Of a DNA stretch of 5,796 nt, positions 4,889 through 5,796 are shown piece by piece (positions within the stretch are counted from its first letter, which is position 1; every line of letters begins with the position of its first letter). This DNA comes from Desulfotomaculum sp. (GTDB taxonomy: Bacteria > Bacillota > Desulfotomaculia > Desulfotomaculales > Nap2-2B). The stretch spans positions 1 through 5,796 of the forward strand of contig DMZI01000020.1 of assembly GCA_003485325.1 (NCBI GenBank). The letters run 5' to 3'. Both the position numbers and the translations under genes were made by a program. The notes beneath the pieces are model-generated. The model made no database searches. It worked only from the letters and a program-made list of their open reading frames with translations, and was not told the origin of the DNA.

Positions 4889-5470
4889 CTAATCTTTGGC
4901 AAGGATGATAATATTTTGTTCCTCCACTCCGGTACCCCAGATAACTAACTGGCGGATTCCCTCTTCGTCCTGAGCCGATAGCGAAGTAGCCTGTACGATT
5001 ACTGTAATTTTATTGTTTTCTTCCAGACAGACGGTGCTGTCACGGAATCCGCGTGCGCTGATTAGATGCTCAAGTTCACCTTCCCGGGCCAGCTTTTCAC
5101 TTAAAAAGAGGAGTTTTTCCTGGGCTGCCTGTCTTGTCTGTGAACTTGACGAAGGGTTGTCGATAATTTCATGCAGCGTTTCAACCTGTCTGCCGTTAGA
5201 GCGTTCTCTGTCCAGCCGGTACTCGATGAAAAATTGTGACCCCTGGTTATTTGAAGCGGTTTCAGTCTGATCCGTATTTAAAATTAGTGGTTCATTGACA
5301 GCCTTTGTTTTCTGGCTGTCAGCGCTGATTTGATGAACCGTCTTCCCGGGCTGACTCGTTTTAGCAAGCTTACCCGGCAGGTTAAGAAAGCCTGCCGCCA
5401 GCAGGCATATTCCTAAAATAGAAGCTGAGATAATATAAAAAGTTTTTTTATTGATTACCAGTGAATACAT
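4889..5470 (-). CDS. spoIIIAH: Stage III sporulation protein AH
   Basis: A 193-residue mother-cell protein of the SpoIIIA-SpoIIQ channel that links mother cell and forespore after engulfment. It anchors in the outer forespore membrane and binds SpoIIQ in the intermembrane space. A single membrane segment spans about residues 11-30. A variable linker to about 77 leads to the conserved YscJ/FliF-like domain (FFIEYRLDRERSNGRQVE, the helix with LLFLSEKLAREGELEHLI, then ITVIVQATSLSAQDEEGI and NIIIL). The length is slightly below the usual 200-220, mainly in the linker. AAGGAGG at 5479-5485 lies 8 bases upstream of ATG. It starts 17 bases after the spoIIIAG stop, matching operon order. Family knowledge indicates sigma-E control; the operon promoter is outside the window. 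The sequence downstream is mobile-element debris rather than a further operon gene. Confidence 0.93.
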   Translation of the reverse strand: MYSLVINKKTFYIISASILGICLLAAGFLNLPGKLAKTSQPGKTVHQISADSQKTKAVNEPLILNTDQTETASNNQGSQFFIEYRLDRERSNGRQVETLHEIIDNPSSSSQTRQAAQEKLLFLSEKLAREGELEHLISARGFRDSTVCLEENNKITVIVQATSLSAQDEEGIRQLVIWGTGVEEQNIIILAKD

Positions 5471-5487
5471 TTTTTTTGCCTCCTTGA

Positions 5488-5796
5488 TTATGATTTTGGC
5501 AGCACAAGCACTTTTTGCGGTTCTATCCCCAGGGCAACCTGGACGGCCTCGAAGAGGCGGGCTTTGATCACGGGATCTTTTGCGCCCTGAGCAACTACCA
5601 GGACGCCCGACACTTTTGATGAGCCTGTTTGTTCAACGACTGGAGTTTCTTCCTGACCATTTCTGGTAAAGACGAGCTGCCCGCTGTCAGTATATTCTGT
5701 TATGGACCTGACGCCTCCAACCTGATCTTTTTCTTCGGTCGTTTTTTTACTGCTGTTTGTGTCGACTGCGTACTGATTATGTTCAGAAGAGGCCAG
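5488..5796 (-). CDS. spoIIIAG: Stage III sporulation protein AG, C-terminal part
   Basis: The last 102 residues of SpoIIIAG, cut by the window edge; the full protein is usually about 200-230 residues. SpoIIIAG forms a large ring in the mother cell-forespore channel and has a YscJ/FliF-like ring-building motif. Visible here are the strand-rich segment SITEYTDSGQLVFTR, a hydrophilic linker, and the conserved C-terminal block SGVLVVAQGAKDPVIKARLF, followed by EAVQVALGIEPQKVLVLP. The N-terminal membrane segment lies beyond the window. The frame is open from 5796 to TAA (5490-5488) without interruption. The gene directly precedes spoIIIAH, in conserved operon order. Confidence 0.9.
   Translation of the reverse strand: MASSEHNQYAVDTNSSKKTTEEKDQVGGVRSITEYTDSGQLVFTRNGQEETPVVEQTGSSKVSGVLVVAQGAKDPVIKARLFEAVQVALGIEPQKVLVLPKS

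Noticed and set aside
5013..5270. 85-codon plus-strand ORF inside spoIIIAH
   Set aside because: It is a shadow of the conserved SpoIIIAH frame on the opposite strand.
1..5796. CRISPR array, tRNA or rRNA gene
   Set aside because: No regularly spaced long repeats with spacers, no cloverleaf-like sequence and no rRNA segments were seen. The 24-bp-spaced motifs are short and lie in a transposon end.

Overview
The window comes from an endospore-forming Firmicute, most likely a clostridial or Peptococcaceae-type anaerobe (Desulfotomaculum/Pelotomaculum-like, by inference). The basis is the end of a spoIIIA sporulation operon on the minus strand at the right edge: the C-terminal part of spoIIIAG and all of spoIIIAH. 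Strong AAGGAGG-type ribosome binding sites and moderate GC agree with this.

Most of the window (about 23-3951) is a mobile element that can be delimited from the sequence. It has imperfect terminal inverted repeats starting TGTTGC(G/C)GCT. Inside the ends are subterminal repeats, TAAATG(A/G)nCC, that point inward from both ends; three of them sit exactly 24 bp apart at the right end. This is the end architecture of Mu/Tn7/Tn552-type transposons. In order, the element encodes a zinc-ribbon/HTH protein (199-810), a DD35E transposase of the TniA/TnsB/MuA type (894-2444), an ExeA/TniB/TnsC-like AAA+ ATPase (2446-3249) and a small AT-rich accessory gene of unknown function (3272-3823). The accessory gene appears broken by one frameshift, or two if it starts at the GTG that carries the good ribosome binding site. 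A hairpin plus T-run just inside the left end would block outside transcription from entering, and a second terminator follows the fourth gene.

The right end of the element abuts, in codon phase, the C-terminal half of an IS91-family transposase gene (3952-4524). The element therefore lies in or against an IS91 relic whose N-terminal half is not on the other side. The long ORF at 3853-4524 is an accidental chimera of transposon end and relic. No target-site duplication is visible, so a later rearrangement is likely.

Between the relic and spoIIIAH (4525-4888) there is no gene. The stretch holds alternative inverted repeats, a hairpin with a + strand T-run, and a GAACCGTCCCC motif resembling dispersed REP/RAYT-type repeats of clostridia. 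It looks like a landing zone for mobile DNA downstream of the spoIIIA operon.

Working model (inference): the TniA-like transposase binds the repeats at both ends, the ATPase activates it and captures target DNA, and the zinc-ribbon protein may choose the target or regulate. The element is compact, carries no obvious cargo and shields itself from outside transcription.
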